Origin: Candidatus Kaiserbacteria bacterium RIFOXYD1_FULL_47_14
GTDB taxonomy: Bacteria; Patescibacteriota; Minisyncoccia; Phycocordibacterales; Phycocordibacteraceae
Length of the DNA stretch: 35,561 nucleotides
Reading direction: 5' to 3'
Assembly (NCBI GenBank): GCA_001781915.1
Contig: MFMU01000006.1
Location: forward strand, 1 to 35,561
The position numbers and the translations under genes were made by a program. Shown piece after piece: positions 5,995 to 12,444 of the stretch. The notes beneath the pieces were generated by a model. That model was not told where the DNA came from. It worked only from the letters and a program-made list of their open reading frames with translations, and did not search any database. How positions within the stretch are numbered: the stretch's first letter is position 1; each line of letters opens with the position of its first letter.

Positions 5995-8463
5995 ATGGCT
6001 AATCGATTGTTAATCGTAGAATCGCCGACCAAGGCGCGCACTATAGGGCATTATCTCGGCAAGGACTACACCGTTCTCGCCTCGGTTGGGCATGTGCGCG
6101 ATCTGCCGAAATCAAATAAAGACGCCGTAGATATTGAAGGCGGTTTTATTCCGCGCTATGTTATTTCCCCTGATAAGCACGAAGTGATCGAGAAGATACA
6201 GCGTGCTGCCGCGAAGGCCGATGAGATCTATCTCGCGACCGACCCCGACCGCGAGGGCGAAGCGATTGCCTGGCATATTAAAGAGGTTGCGAATCTGAAG
6301 AAGCCGAAACGCGTCGTCTTCCATGAAATTACGAAAGATGCTATTGAAGAAGCGCTCGCCCACCCGCGCCTGATTGACGAGAATTTGCGCCGCGCGCAAG
6401 AAGCGCGGCGCGTCTTGGATCGTATTGTCGGCTACGACCTTTCTGGTCTTATCTGGAAAAAAGTGAGGTACGGTTTGTCAGCGGGTCGAGTACAATCGCC
6501 AGCACTGCGCATCCTCGCAGAACGAGAACGAGAGATTAAGGCCTTTCTTCCCGTCACCTATTTCGTACTCAACGCCCTTTTTCAGACAAGGTCGAACCTT
6601 AAATCCAATCCTCAAAGTTCGACCTTAAACACCACTTGCACCGAACAACCCACAACAAAAGAAGAAGCGGAGAGAATAGTACAAGCCGGCAGAAGCGCGA
6701 AGTGGCGTGTCGCTGATGTAGGAGAAAAAGCCGAAGATCGTAATCCACGACCGCCGTTCACGACTTCAACTTTGCAACAGACCGCATCAACACGCCTTGG
6801 CTTCGCTCCATCAAGAACAATGCGTGCCGCACAAAAGCTCTACGAAGCCGGACACATTACCTATATGCGTACCGATTCAGTGAATCTTGCGAAAGAAGCT
6901 GTGGCAAAGATGGCAAGTGTTGTTGAAAAACAATTCGGCAAAGAATATCTCCAGGTTCGTGTCTATAAGACAACAAGCAAGAATGCGCAAGAGGCGCACG
7001 AAGCTGTTCGTCCGACCGATCCAAGTCAAGCACGCGCGGGCTCGACACCAGATGAAACTGCCTTGTACGAACTTATTCGTATTCGTTCGCTCGCCTCGCA
7101 GATGGCTTCTGCAAAAATTTCTCGTACCAACATAAAGATTGAAGCTCGATGCCAATGTCAAGATGACATCTTGACATCGATACCGCCATTCGTTGCGAAT
7201 GGTTCGCGAGTCCTATTCCCCGGATGGCTCGCACTCGACACAAGAGCGCGCGGCGAAGATGTCGAATTACCGAAACTCGCTACAGGCGATGCGCTTACTC
7301 TTCTCTCTCTCGGCAGTGAAGAAAAACAAACTGAACCGCCGAATCGCTACACAGAAGCAGGATTGATTAAAGAACTTGAAAAACGCGATATCGGACGCCC
7401 ATCAACCTACGCGTCTATTATGAAGACGATTCAGGATCGCGGATATGTAGAGAAACTCGCGCGCGCTCTGAAGCCGACTGCAACGGGCATGGTCGTCTCC
7501 GGATGGCTCGAAAAACATTTCCCTGAATATGTAAGTGACACCTTTACTGCTGAAATGGAAAACGAACTTGACGAAATTGCGCGCGGCGAACGCGGGTATA
7601 CCGAAACATTGACCGCATTCTACGGTCCATTCGAGAAGGCAGTACGAGCGAAAGACAAACTTCCGAAAGCGACTTCTCTCGGCGATGTCCCAAAAGAATT
7701 TTCATGTCCGCTTTGTGGAAACTCGATGGAATTCAAACTTGGTCGTGGTGGCATTTTTATGAGTTGCAAAAACTACCCAGATTGTCTTGGTGCGAGAACT
7801 GAAGAAGGTACTGAATTAAAAAGTGATGAACCAATCGGGAATGATCCCAAAACCGGCGCGCCGATTTATATAAAGACCGGAAGATTTGGTCCGTATGTTG
7901 AGATGGCACTGGAAGAACCCGCACCAAGGTCCGACCTTGAGAATTCGGATTTAAGGTCGGACCTTGGTGCGGGGAAAAGCAAAAAGAAAAGCGCAGCGAA
8001 GCGCGGCAAGGGCCGTCCGAAGACTGCAGCGAGACGCGCAAGTATCCCTACTGGTACCAATATCGCGGACATAACGCTCGCCGATGCGTTGAAATATCTC
8101 TCGCTTCCACGCGAGCTTGGAATACATCCTTCAACTGGAAAGAATGTATTCGCTTCGACTGGTCGTTTCGGACCCTATGTTGGAAGCGACGGCGAATTCC
8201 GTTCACTGAAAGCGAAGACCGGCGACCCATATACTATTACGCTTGACGAAGCACTTGCGCTTCTCGCTGAACCGAAAAAACAATCAAAAGGTGTTGAGCT
8301 GGTAAAAGAAATCGGCAAGCATCCGCGCACCGGTAAAATGCTTTCACTGTATAAATCAAAACAAGGGCTCTTCTTAAAGAAAGGTCTGCGCCGTATTTAT
8401 CTGCCCGATTCCATAAAAGCAGATTCCCTTTCTCCCGTCGACGCCGCTGAATATTTGAAATAA
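5995..8463 (+). CDS. topA: DNA topoisomerase I
   Basis: Type IA enzyme that relaxes negative supercoils; 822 residues. Toprim domain at the N-terminus (LLIVESPTKARTIG, YLATDPDREGEAIAWH), active-site Tyr in GHITYMRTDS (about residue 290), core motif RDIGRPSTYASIM, one C4 zinc finger (CPLCGNSMEF...SCKNYPDC, about 565-600), then three glycine-rich C-terminal repeats (TGRFGPYV twice, a TGKMLSLYKSKQGLFL form once) and a Lys-rich linker. Three palindromic elements are translated in frame: 6588-6626 (about residues 198-211), 7155-7177 (about 387-394) and 7921-7970 (about 642-658, PRSDLENSDLRSDL). All fall between conserved motifs, as expected for tolerated insertions. Confidence 0.97.
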   Translation: MANRLLIVESPTKARTIGHYLGKDYTVLASVGHVRDLPKSNKDAVDIEGGFIPRYVISPDKHEVIEKIQRAAAKADEIYLATDPDREGEAIAWHIKEVANLKKPKRVVFHEITKDAIEEALAHPRLIDENLRRAQEARRVLDRIVGYDLSGLIWKKVRYGLSAGRVQSPALRILAEREREIKAFLPVTYFVLNALFQTRSNLKSNPQSSTLNTTCTEQPTTKEEAERIVQAGRSAKWRVADVGEKAEDRNPRPPFTTSTLQQTASTRLGFAPSRTMRAAQKLYEAGHITYMRTDSVNLAKEAVAKMASVVEKQFGKEYLQVRVYKTTSKNAQEAHEAVRPTDPSQARAGSTPDETALYELIRIRSLASQMASAKISRTNIKIEARCQCQDDILTSIPPFVANGSRVLFPGWLALDTRARGEDVELPKLATGDALTLLSLGSEEKQTEPPNRYTEAGLIKELEKRDIGRPSTYASIMKTIQDRGYVEKLARALKPTATGMVVSGWLEKHFPEYVSDTFTAEMENELDEIARGERGYTETLTAFYGPFEKAVRAKDKLPKATSLGDVPKEFSCPLCGNSMEFKLGRGGIFMSCKNYPDCLGARTEEGTELKSDEPIGNDPKTGAPIYIKTGRFGPYVEMALEEPAPRSDLENSDLRSDLGAGKSKKKSAAKRGKGRPKTAARRASIPTGTNIADITLADALKYLSLPRELGIHPSTGKNVFASTGRFGPYVGSDGEFRSLKAKTGDPYTITLDEALALLAEPKKQSKGVELVKEIGKHPRTGKMLSLYKSKQGLFLKKGLRRIYLPDSIKADSLSPVDAAEYLK
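6588..6626. repeat. Palindromic element in topA, site 1
   Basis: AAGGTCGAACCTT, itself near-palindromic, is repeated inverted as AAAGTTCGACCTT after 13 nt, with one mismatch. Translated as RSNLKSNPQSSTLN. Related in core to the element at 7921-7970. Confidence 0.7.
7155..7177. repeat. 23-bp perfect palindrome in topA, site 2
   Basis: ATGTCAAGATG-A-CATCTTGACAT, arms 11 bp. It is followed by a second palindrome CCATTCG-TTG-CGAATGG (7186-7202). Together they encode QCQDDILTSIPPFVANG, inserted just before the conserved LFPGW strand. Confidence 0.8.
7921..7970. repeat. 50-bp nested palindrome in topA, site 3
   Basis: Perfect 18-nt arms GCACCAAGGTCCGACCTT and AAGGTCGGACCTTGGTGC around 14 nt; each arm contains the odd palindrome AAGGTC-N-GACCTT. 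Encodes APRSDLENSDLRSDLGAG in the linker after the zinc finger. Confidence 0.9.
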
Positions 8464-8492
8464 AAACAGCGCATCATGAGTATGATGCGCTG
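8462..8492 (-). terminator. Intrinsic terminator of the 69-aa gene
   Basis: Perfect 11-bp stem CAGCGCATCAT/ATGATGCGCTG with a 4-nt loop, followed on the minus strand by TTTTTATTT. It overlaps the last base or two of topA. The U-tract is only on the minus-strand side, so it ends the small gene's transcript. Confidence 0.75.
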
Positions 8493-8524
8493 GAATGAAA
8501 TCCAGAAAATTATTTTCAAGAAAA

Positions 8525-8734
8525 CTATCGCAGCCGAAATACTTTTTCCATTGTTTCTAAACTCTTCAACCTATTGAGTTCGGTCGAATGCTTTGATATT
8601 TGATTCTTGTGCCAGTTTCGGACTTCCAACAGATGAATGGGATAATTGAAGAATCGGCAGAAATACATCCAAAACTTTCCACTCGCAGGAAAAGAATCTG
8701 CGGCTGAAACTACGATACGAGACCACCAAATCAT
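8525..8734 (-). CDS. Unknown small protein, 69 aa, in its own transcription unit
   Basis: MIWWSRIVVSAADSFPASGK..., aromatic-rich N-terminal half and a basic, helix-prone C-terminal half (KSLETMEKVFRLR). I recognise no family. Evidence that it is real is contextual: AGGAGG 4 nt before the ATG, a near-consensus promoter (TTGACA-17-TATAAC, 8776-8804), and a strong terminator (8462-8492), giving an mRNA of about 310 nt. The unit fills the 327-bp gap between topA and relA. The two Trp and the FWMYFCRFF stretch could be a membrane-associated helix. It could also be a structured small RNA carrying an incidental ORF. Confidence 0.65.
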   Translation of the reverse strand: MIWWSRIVVSAADSFPASGKFWMYFCRFFNYPIHLLEVRNWHKNQISKHSTELNRLKSLETMEKVFRLR

Positions 8735-8774
8735 ATTTCCTCCTTTTGTGAATGAACCGTTTTTCTCCGTAATC

Positions 8775-8783
8775 TGTTATAGT
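8775..8783 (+). promoter_or_regulatory. relA extended -10 (leaderless), overlapping the opposing promoter
   Basis: TGTTATAGT (TGn plus TATAGT at 8778-8783) and 7 nt to the relA ATG at 8791. Its bases are shared with the -10 of the minus-strand promoter (GTTATA, 8776-8781). Confidence 0.6.
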
Positions 8784-8804
8784 ACCCTCTATGACGACTG
8801 TCAA
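8776..8804 (-). promoter_or_regulatory. Promoter of the 69-aa gene
   Basis: Minus strand: TTGACA (8799-8804), 17-bp spacer, TATAAC (8776-8781). The -35 lies inside relA codons 3-5 and the -10 overlaps the relA -10, so RNA polymerase cannot occupy both promoters at once. Confidence 0.75.
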
Positions 8805-10386
8805 GGAGATTATTGGCGAAATGTCCAACCCTTCAGAAGAGGATATCGCTCTGGTCGAGAAGGCATACGAATTTTCTAAAAAAGCGCACGAAGGCCATGT
8901 CCGCTTCTCGAACGAGCCCTATTTCGTCCACCCAGCAGCGACGGCGAAAATTCTCGCCGAATATGGAATGGACGCGACCACTATCGCCGCTGGTCTCCTC
9001 CACGACACTATCGAAGACGGCTGCGTTCCGCGCGAAGAAATCGAGAAAGAGTTCGGGAAGGAATTGCTCTTCATTGTTGAAGGCGTTACCAAGCTTGGCA
9101 AACATAAATACCGCGGCGCCGAACGCCACGCCGAATCGCTCCGCCGACTGCTTGTTGCAACCGCGAGCGATATCCGCGTGCTTATAGTGAAGCTTGCCGA
9201 CCGTAAGCATAATATGCAAACGCTTGAGCATGTGCCCGAACATAAGCGTCAGCGCATCGCACTCGAAACGCTCGAGATCTATGCCCCTATTGCCGATCGT
9301 CTCGGTATGGGCAAAATGAAAAAAATACTTGAAGATCTCTCGTTCCCTTTTGTTGATCCTGATGCTGCTCGCCATACTGCTGAAGTGCGCACCTTAAAAA
9401 GACAAGAGACCGAAGATGGTCTCGCTGAAGTACAAAAAACACTGAAGCATGAGCTCGCGAAAAAAGGTCTGACGACATTCCGTACCGATATTCGTATGAA
9501 AGGACTCTGGAGTTTGCATCAGAAATTGAGACGGAAACGCGATGATATTAGTTTAATTCACGACATTGCCGCGTTGCGCATTATAGTACCAACGGTCGAA
9601 GATTGTTACACCACACTCGGTATTGTACATGCTCTTTTTAGACCGTTGCCGGGAGAATTCAAGGACTATATCGCTTTCCCAAAGCCGAATGGCTATCAAT
9701 CACTTCACACGACCGTCGTAACACCGCACGCAGGTATTGTTGAAATCCAAATCCGCGATGAAGAAATGCACAGAAGTGCGATGTTTGGTATCGCTTCGCA
9801 TATGTCGTATAAGCAATTAGGAAAAGGCGTGGAGAAATTAGGGAAAGAGGCCCAAAAAAGCAAATTTTCAGCGCTCTCTTTTTCATGGTTCCGTTCGCTG
9901 ATTCCTTCACTTATGAAGGTCTCAAAAAATGAAGGCGGGAGAAAGATCCAAGTGAAAGTTCCGCCATGGCTCGCCGAACTAGCCGAAGCACACGCGAATA
10001 TTGCGGGCTCTGAAGAATTCGTCGATGGATTGAAGGAGGACTTCTTCTCGCATCGGGTGTTCGTCTTCACTCCGAAAGGCGATGTTATCGATTTGCCTGC
10101 CGCGTCAACGCCGATTGATTTCGCATATGCGATACATAGCGACCTCGGTAACCACCTCCAAGGAGTGAAGGTGAACGGAAAATTGGTCTCTTTTGATACA
10201 CCGCTTGATAATGGCGCGGTAGTTGAAATACTGTGGCGAGAAGCATCTCACCCTTCGGCAAAATGGCTCGAGATTGCCCGTACTTCACTCGCACGCCGAC
10301 ACATTCGTACGGCACTTGGTATGACTGAACCAGAAAAACCATCACGGAAACGACGCGCGCGTGTTATAAAAACAAAAAATAAATAA
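8791..10386 (+). CDS. rel: RelA/SpoT-type (p)ppGpp synthetase/hydrolase lacking the C-terminal regulatory domains
   Basis: Makes and degrades the alarmone (p)ppGpp. The 531 residues contain an HD hydrolase domain (FVHPAATAKIL, LLHDTIED, KLADRKHNMQ), a synthetase domain (RMKGLWSLHQKL, HDIAALRIIV, KDYIAFPKPNGYQSLHTTV, EIQIRD) and a TGS domain from about 420 (HRVFVFTPKGDVIDLP). The family usually runs beyond 700 residues with helical, zinc-finger and ACT domains; these are absent and the protein ends in a basic tail (KPSRKRRARVIKTKNK). Catalytic residues for both activities appear present, so it may be bifunctional but poorly tied to the ribosome. The start is leaderless. The stop abuts the parB stop with no spacer. 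Confidence 0.93.
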   Translation: MTTVKEIIGEMSNPSEEDIALVEKAYEFSKKAHEGHVRFSNEPYFVHPAATAKILAEYGMDATTIAAGLLHDTIEDGCVPREEIEKEFGKELLFIVEGVTKLGKHKYRGAERHAESLRRLLVATASDIRVLIVKLADRKHNMQTLEHVPEHKRQRIALETLEIYAPIADRLGMGKMKKILEDLSFPFVDPDAARHTAEVRTLKRQETEDGLAEVQKTLKHELAKKGLTTFRTDIRMKGLWSLHQKLRRKRDDISLIHDIAALRIIVPTVEDCYTTLGIVHALFRPLPGEFKDYIAFPKPNGYQSLHTTVVTPHAGIVEIQIRDEEMHRSAMFGIASHMSYKQLGKGVEKLGKEAQKSKFSALSFSWFRSLIPSLMKVSKNEGGRKIQVKVPPWLAELAEAHANIAGSEEFVDGLKEDFFSHRVFVFTPKGDVIDLPAASTPIDFAYAIHSDLGNHLQGVKVNGKLVSFDTPLDNGAVVEILWREASHPSAKWLEIARTSLARRHIRTALGMTEPEKPSRKRRARVIKTKNK

Positions 10387-11355
10387 TTAAACCGTGAAGC
10401 CACTAACCGAATAAAGTTCATCATCAGGCGTTTCTTCGGGCGCAGCAGGCGGAACAGGATCTTCTATAATACTGTTTGTTTCCACTTCATCTATTTGTTT
10501 ATTGGCCTCAATATCGGAGCGTGGTATAAGCGACGCCGCGAGTACTGAGAGATCATCAGGCGAGAAAAAGTCGATGAGAAGACGACCGCCTTCGGCGTTG
10601 GTCTCGATAATAACGCGCGTGCCTAAAGTTTCAGTAAGCGATTTTTCGAGTTCAACCATCTCGGGTGTTTTTCTATGATACTTGCGCACGCGTTCCTGTG
10701 CGATAGATCGCGCGATGCCTTCGGCAGCGCGAACCGAGAGCCGTTTCAGCGTAATTTCTTTAAAAAGGGTCTCGAGTTCTTCTGGTTTATCGCTCAATGC
10801 GAGCAGTGTGCGCGCATGACCTTCACTTATTTCTTTATCGACAACGGAATTTTGTATATGCTCAGGCAATGAAAGGAGGCGAAGCGAGTTAGAGACATAT
10901 TCGCGACTCTTGCCGATCTTCGCTGCGGTCTCGGCATGCGAAATGCCGAAATCTTCAATAAGTTTCTTAAGCGCTTTCGCTCGATCGATAGCGTTGAGAT
11001 CTTCGCGCTGCAAATTTTCAATAATAGCGAGCTCGAGCTTCGTGAGGTTCGTATCGCCTTGACGAATCACGACCGGTACTTGCCTCAGACCAGCAATCTT
11101 CGAAGCACGCAGGCGTCGTTCTCCGGCAATGAGTTCATACAAACTCTCGAGACCTCCTTCCGGTTTCTCGACATCGGTGCGCGTTACAACTAGCGGTTGC
11201 AACACGCCATACTGACGAATACTCTCCGCAAGCGAAGAGAGACCCTCTTCGCTGAAGTTTCGGCGTGGCTGGTAGGGATTCGGTTGTATCCGCTCGACAT
11301 CAATCCAAAAAACCGAATCATATTTTGTCGGCACATACCCAGTGTCCTCATGCAT
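10387..11355 (-). CDS. parB: ParB-family chromosome partitioning protein
   Basis: Binds parS sites and spreads as a CTP-dependent clamp. From MHEDTGYVPTKYDS (322 residues): N-terminal ParB/Srx domain (IQPNPYQPRRNFSEEGLSSL, the CTP-binding IAGERRLRASKIAGL), helix-turn-helix (SHAETAAKIGKSREYVSNSLRLL) and a C-terminal part of alternating acidic and hydrophobic sequence (TRVIIETNAEGGRLLIDFFS, which resembles the dimer domain). The ORF track starts 17 residues earlier at 11406, but a TGG-TAAAAT box 7 nt before 11355 argues for the shorter form. No parA partner is in the window, and I did not spot a parS site. Confidence 0.92.
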   Translation of the reverse strand: MHEDTGYVPTKYDSVFWIDVERIQPNPYQPRRNFSEEGLSSLAESIRQYGVLQPLVVTRTDVEKPEGGLESLYELIAGERRLRASKIAGLRQVPVVIRQGDTNLTKLELAIIENLQREDLNAIDRAKALKKLIEDFGISHAETAAKIGKSREYVSNSLRLLSLPEHIQNSVVDKEISEGHARTLLALSDKPEELETLFKEITLKRLSVRAAEGIARSIAQERVRKYHRKTPEMVELEKSLTETLGTRVIIETNAEGGRLLIDFFSPDDLSVLAASLIPRSDIEANKQIDEVETNSIIEDPVPPAAPEETPDDELYSVSGFTV

Positions 11356-11362
11356 GTGAGTT

Positions 11363-11392
11363 ATTTTACCATGATGAAAATATAGATGTGAA
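11363..11392 (-). promoter_or_regulatory. parB promoter (leaderless)
   Basis: Minus strand: TTCACA (11387-11392), 18-bp spacer, TGG-extended TAAAAT (11363-11368), then 7 nt to the ATG at 11355. Confidence 0.55.
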
Positions 11393-11410
11393 GTGGTATT
11401 GTGCACTTAA

Positions 11411-11448
11411 GCCCTACTTCGTCCTTCAGCTGACGAACTACGAAGGGC
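11411..11448. repeat. 38-bp palindromic repeat upstream of tRNA-Leu
   Basis: GCCC-TAC-TTCGT-CCTTCAGC / TGACGAACT-ACGAA-GGGC. It is a direct copy of 11531-11568 with outer arms GCCC/GGGC in place of GCAC/GTGC, a paired change. The central CAGCTG is conserved. Lies 3 nt before the tRNA. Confidence 0.8.
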
Positions 11449-11451
11449 GTA

Positions 11452-11533
11452 GCCGGGATGGCGGAATTGGCAGACGCGATGGATTCAAGACCCATTGTCG
11501 AAAGACATGAGAGTTCGATTCTCTCTCCCGGCA
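11452..11533 (+). tRNA. tRNA-Leu (anticodon CAA)
   Basis: Acceptor GCCGGGA pairs with TCCCGGC (11526-11532), discriminator A at 11533. Anticodon loop TTCAAGA gives CAA, decoding UUG. A long variable arm (TGTCGAAAGACA) marks a class II tRNA, and the T-arm GAGAG-TTCGATT-CTCTC is intact. The anticodon stem has one A-C mismatch next to the loop. CCA is not encoded. Each end meets a copy of the same 38-bp palindrome. Confidence 0.95.
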
Positions 11534-11568
11534 CTACTTCGTCCGTCAGCTGACGGACTACGAAGTGC
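11531..11568. repeat. 38-bp palindromic repeat overlapping the tRNA-Leu 3' end
   Basis: GCAC-TAC-TTCGT-CCGTCAGC / TGACGGACT-ACGAA-GTGC. The inner CCGTCAGCTGACGG is a perfect 14-bp palindrome. Its first three bases are the last bases of the tRNA, and it ends just before the miaA reading frame, so the hairpin could act on tRNA 3'-end maturation or on miaA initiation. Confidence 0.8.
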
Positions 11569-11577
11569 ATGCACCCT

Positions 11578-12444
11578 ATGACTAAAATTTTATGCATCGC
11601 GGGGCCGACTGCCTCGGGTAAGTCCGCACGCGCGGTTGGAGAAGCACTCACCAGAAATGGCGAGATAATCTCGGTTGATAGCCGGCAGGTATATCGCGGA
11701 CTCGATATCGGCACAGAAAAAATAACCTGCGAAGAAATGCATGGAGTTCCCCACCATCTTATCGATATTCGCGAGGTGAACGAGATTTATTCTGCCGGCG
11801 ACTTCGTCTCTGACGCGACGCACCTCATTGAAGAAATTTCAACGCGCGGAAAACTGCCGATTCTCGTCGGCGGAACGCATTTTTATTTTGATGCACTTCT
11901 GAAAGGTCTTCCGACAGGAGCTGACGCGAATCCGGCACTTCGCGCAGAATTAGAGAAACTCTCGACCGAAGAATTGTATGCGCGTGTCGTGCGAGCAGAT
12001 GCGCGTCGCGCAAGCGAGATTGACCCTCACAATCGCCGCCGACTTATTCGTGCTCTTGAAATTATCAAGTCGCTCGGCTCTGTCCCGCCTCGCAACCTCG
12101 TGGACGCCAGGCGTCCACAGTTGCTGTGGACGCCTGGCGTCCACACAGAATGGATTGTGATTGACCCGCCGAAAGAAGAATTGCGAACGAGAATTGATGC
12201 GCGCTTAAGAAAAGCTCTCGAACGCGGACTTATAGAAGAAGTCCACAAAGTACACGAAAAAGTTGGCGATGCACGACTCAACGAACTCGGCCTTGAATAT
12301 CGCGTCATCGGCGAATTTCTGAACTTGGAAGCGAAACACCCAAGTGGGTGTTTCGCTTCCAAGTTGCTCCCTGCGCTCTCAGCGAAACTCTGGCAATATG
12401 CACGGCACCAAAAATCGTGGCTGCGGAAATTAGGGGAAAGATGA
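11578..12444 (+). CDS. miaA: tRNA dimethylallyltransferase (MiaA)
   Basis: Adds a dimethylallyl group to A37 of tRNAs reading UNN codons. MTKILCIAGPTASGKSARAV begins with the P-loop; then ISVDSRQVYRGLDIGTEK, PHHLIDI and VGGTHFYFDALLKGL, typical of MiaA. 288 residues. An upstream in-frame ATG at 11569 sits at the edge of a palindrome; 11578 places the P-loop at the usual distance. Two palindromes are translated in frame: 12100-12144 is exactly 15 codons (VDARRPQLLWTPGVH), inserted before TEWIVIDPPKEEL, and 12322-12365 encodes the LEAKHPSGCFASK stretch in the C-terminal part. The tRNA-Leu(CAA) just upstream reads a UNN codon and so could be a MiaA substrate. Confidence 0.95.
   Translation: MTKILCIAGPTASGKSARAVGEALTRNGEIISVDSRQVYRGLDIGTEKITCEEMHGVPHHLIDIREVNEIYSAGDFVSDATHLIEEISTRGKLPILVGGTHFYFDALLKGLPTGADANPALRAELEKLSTEELYARVVRADARRASEIDPHNRRRLIRALEIIKSLGSVPPRNLVDARRPQLLWTPGVHTEWIVIDPPKEELRTRIDARLRKALERGLIEEVHKVHEKVGDARLNELGLEYRVIGEFLNLEAKHPSGCFASKLLPALSAKLWQYARHQKSWLRKLGER
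12100..12144. repeat. 45-bp perfect nested palindrome in miaA (21-TTG-21)
   Basis: Two perfect 21-nt arms around TTG. The arm GTGGACGCCAGGCGTCCAC is itself palindromic apart from its centre. Exactly 15 codons, so the reading frame is kept. Same class as 25458-25502, 16526-16572, 20654-20698 and 29038-29084. Confidence 0.95.
12322..12365. repeat. 44-bp perfect palindrome in miaA (21-AG-21)
   Basis: AACTTGGAAGCGAAACACCC pairs fully with GGGTGTTTCGCTTCCAAGTT; the stem reaches 21 bp with a 2-nt centre. Translated in frame. Its GACACCCAAG-like inner arm resembles the intergenic element at 29038-29084 (ACACCCAAG). Confidence 0.9.

Noticed and set aside
6387-6411. GC-rich palindrome GCGCCGCGC/GCGCGGCGC in topA
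   Set aside because: It codes for the conserved AQEARRVLDR block of topoisomerase I, so it is explained by codon choice rather than an insertion.
8833-9375. 180-residue minus-strand ORF antisense to relA
   Set aside because: It mirrors the rel reading frame, has no promoter or Shine-Dalgarno sequence, and rel is certain from domain motifs.
11411-11568. Attachment-site interpretation of the repeats around tRNA-Leu
   Set aside because: There is no integrase or foreign cargo between them, only the tRNA itself, and the repeats are palindromic rather than tRNA 3'-end duplications.
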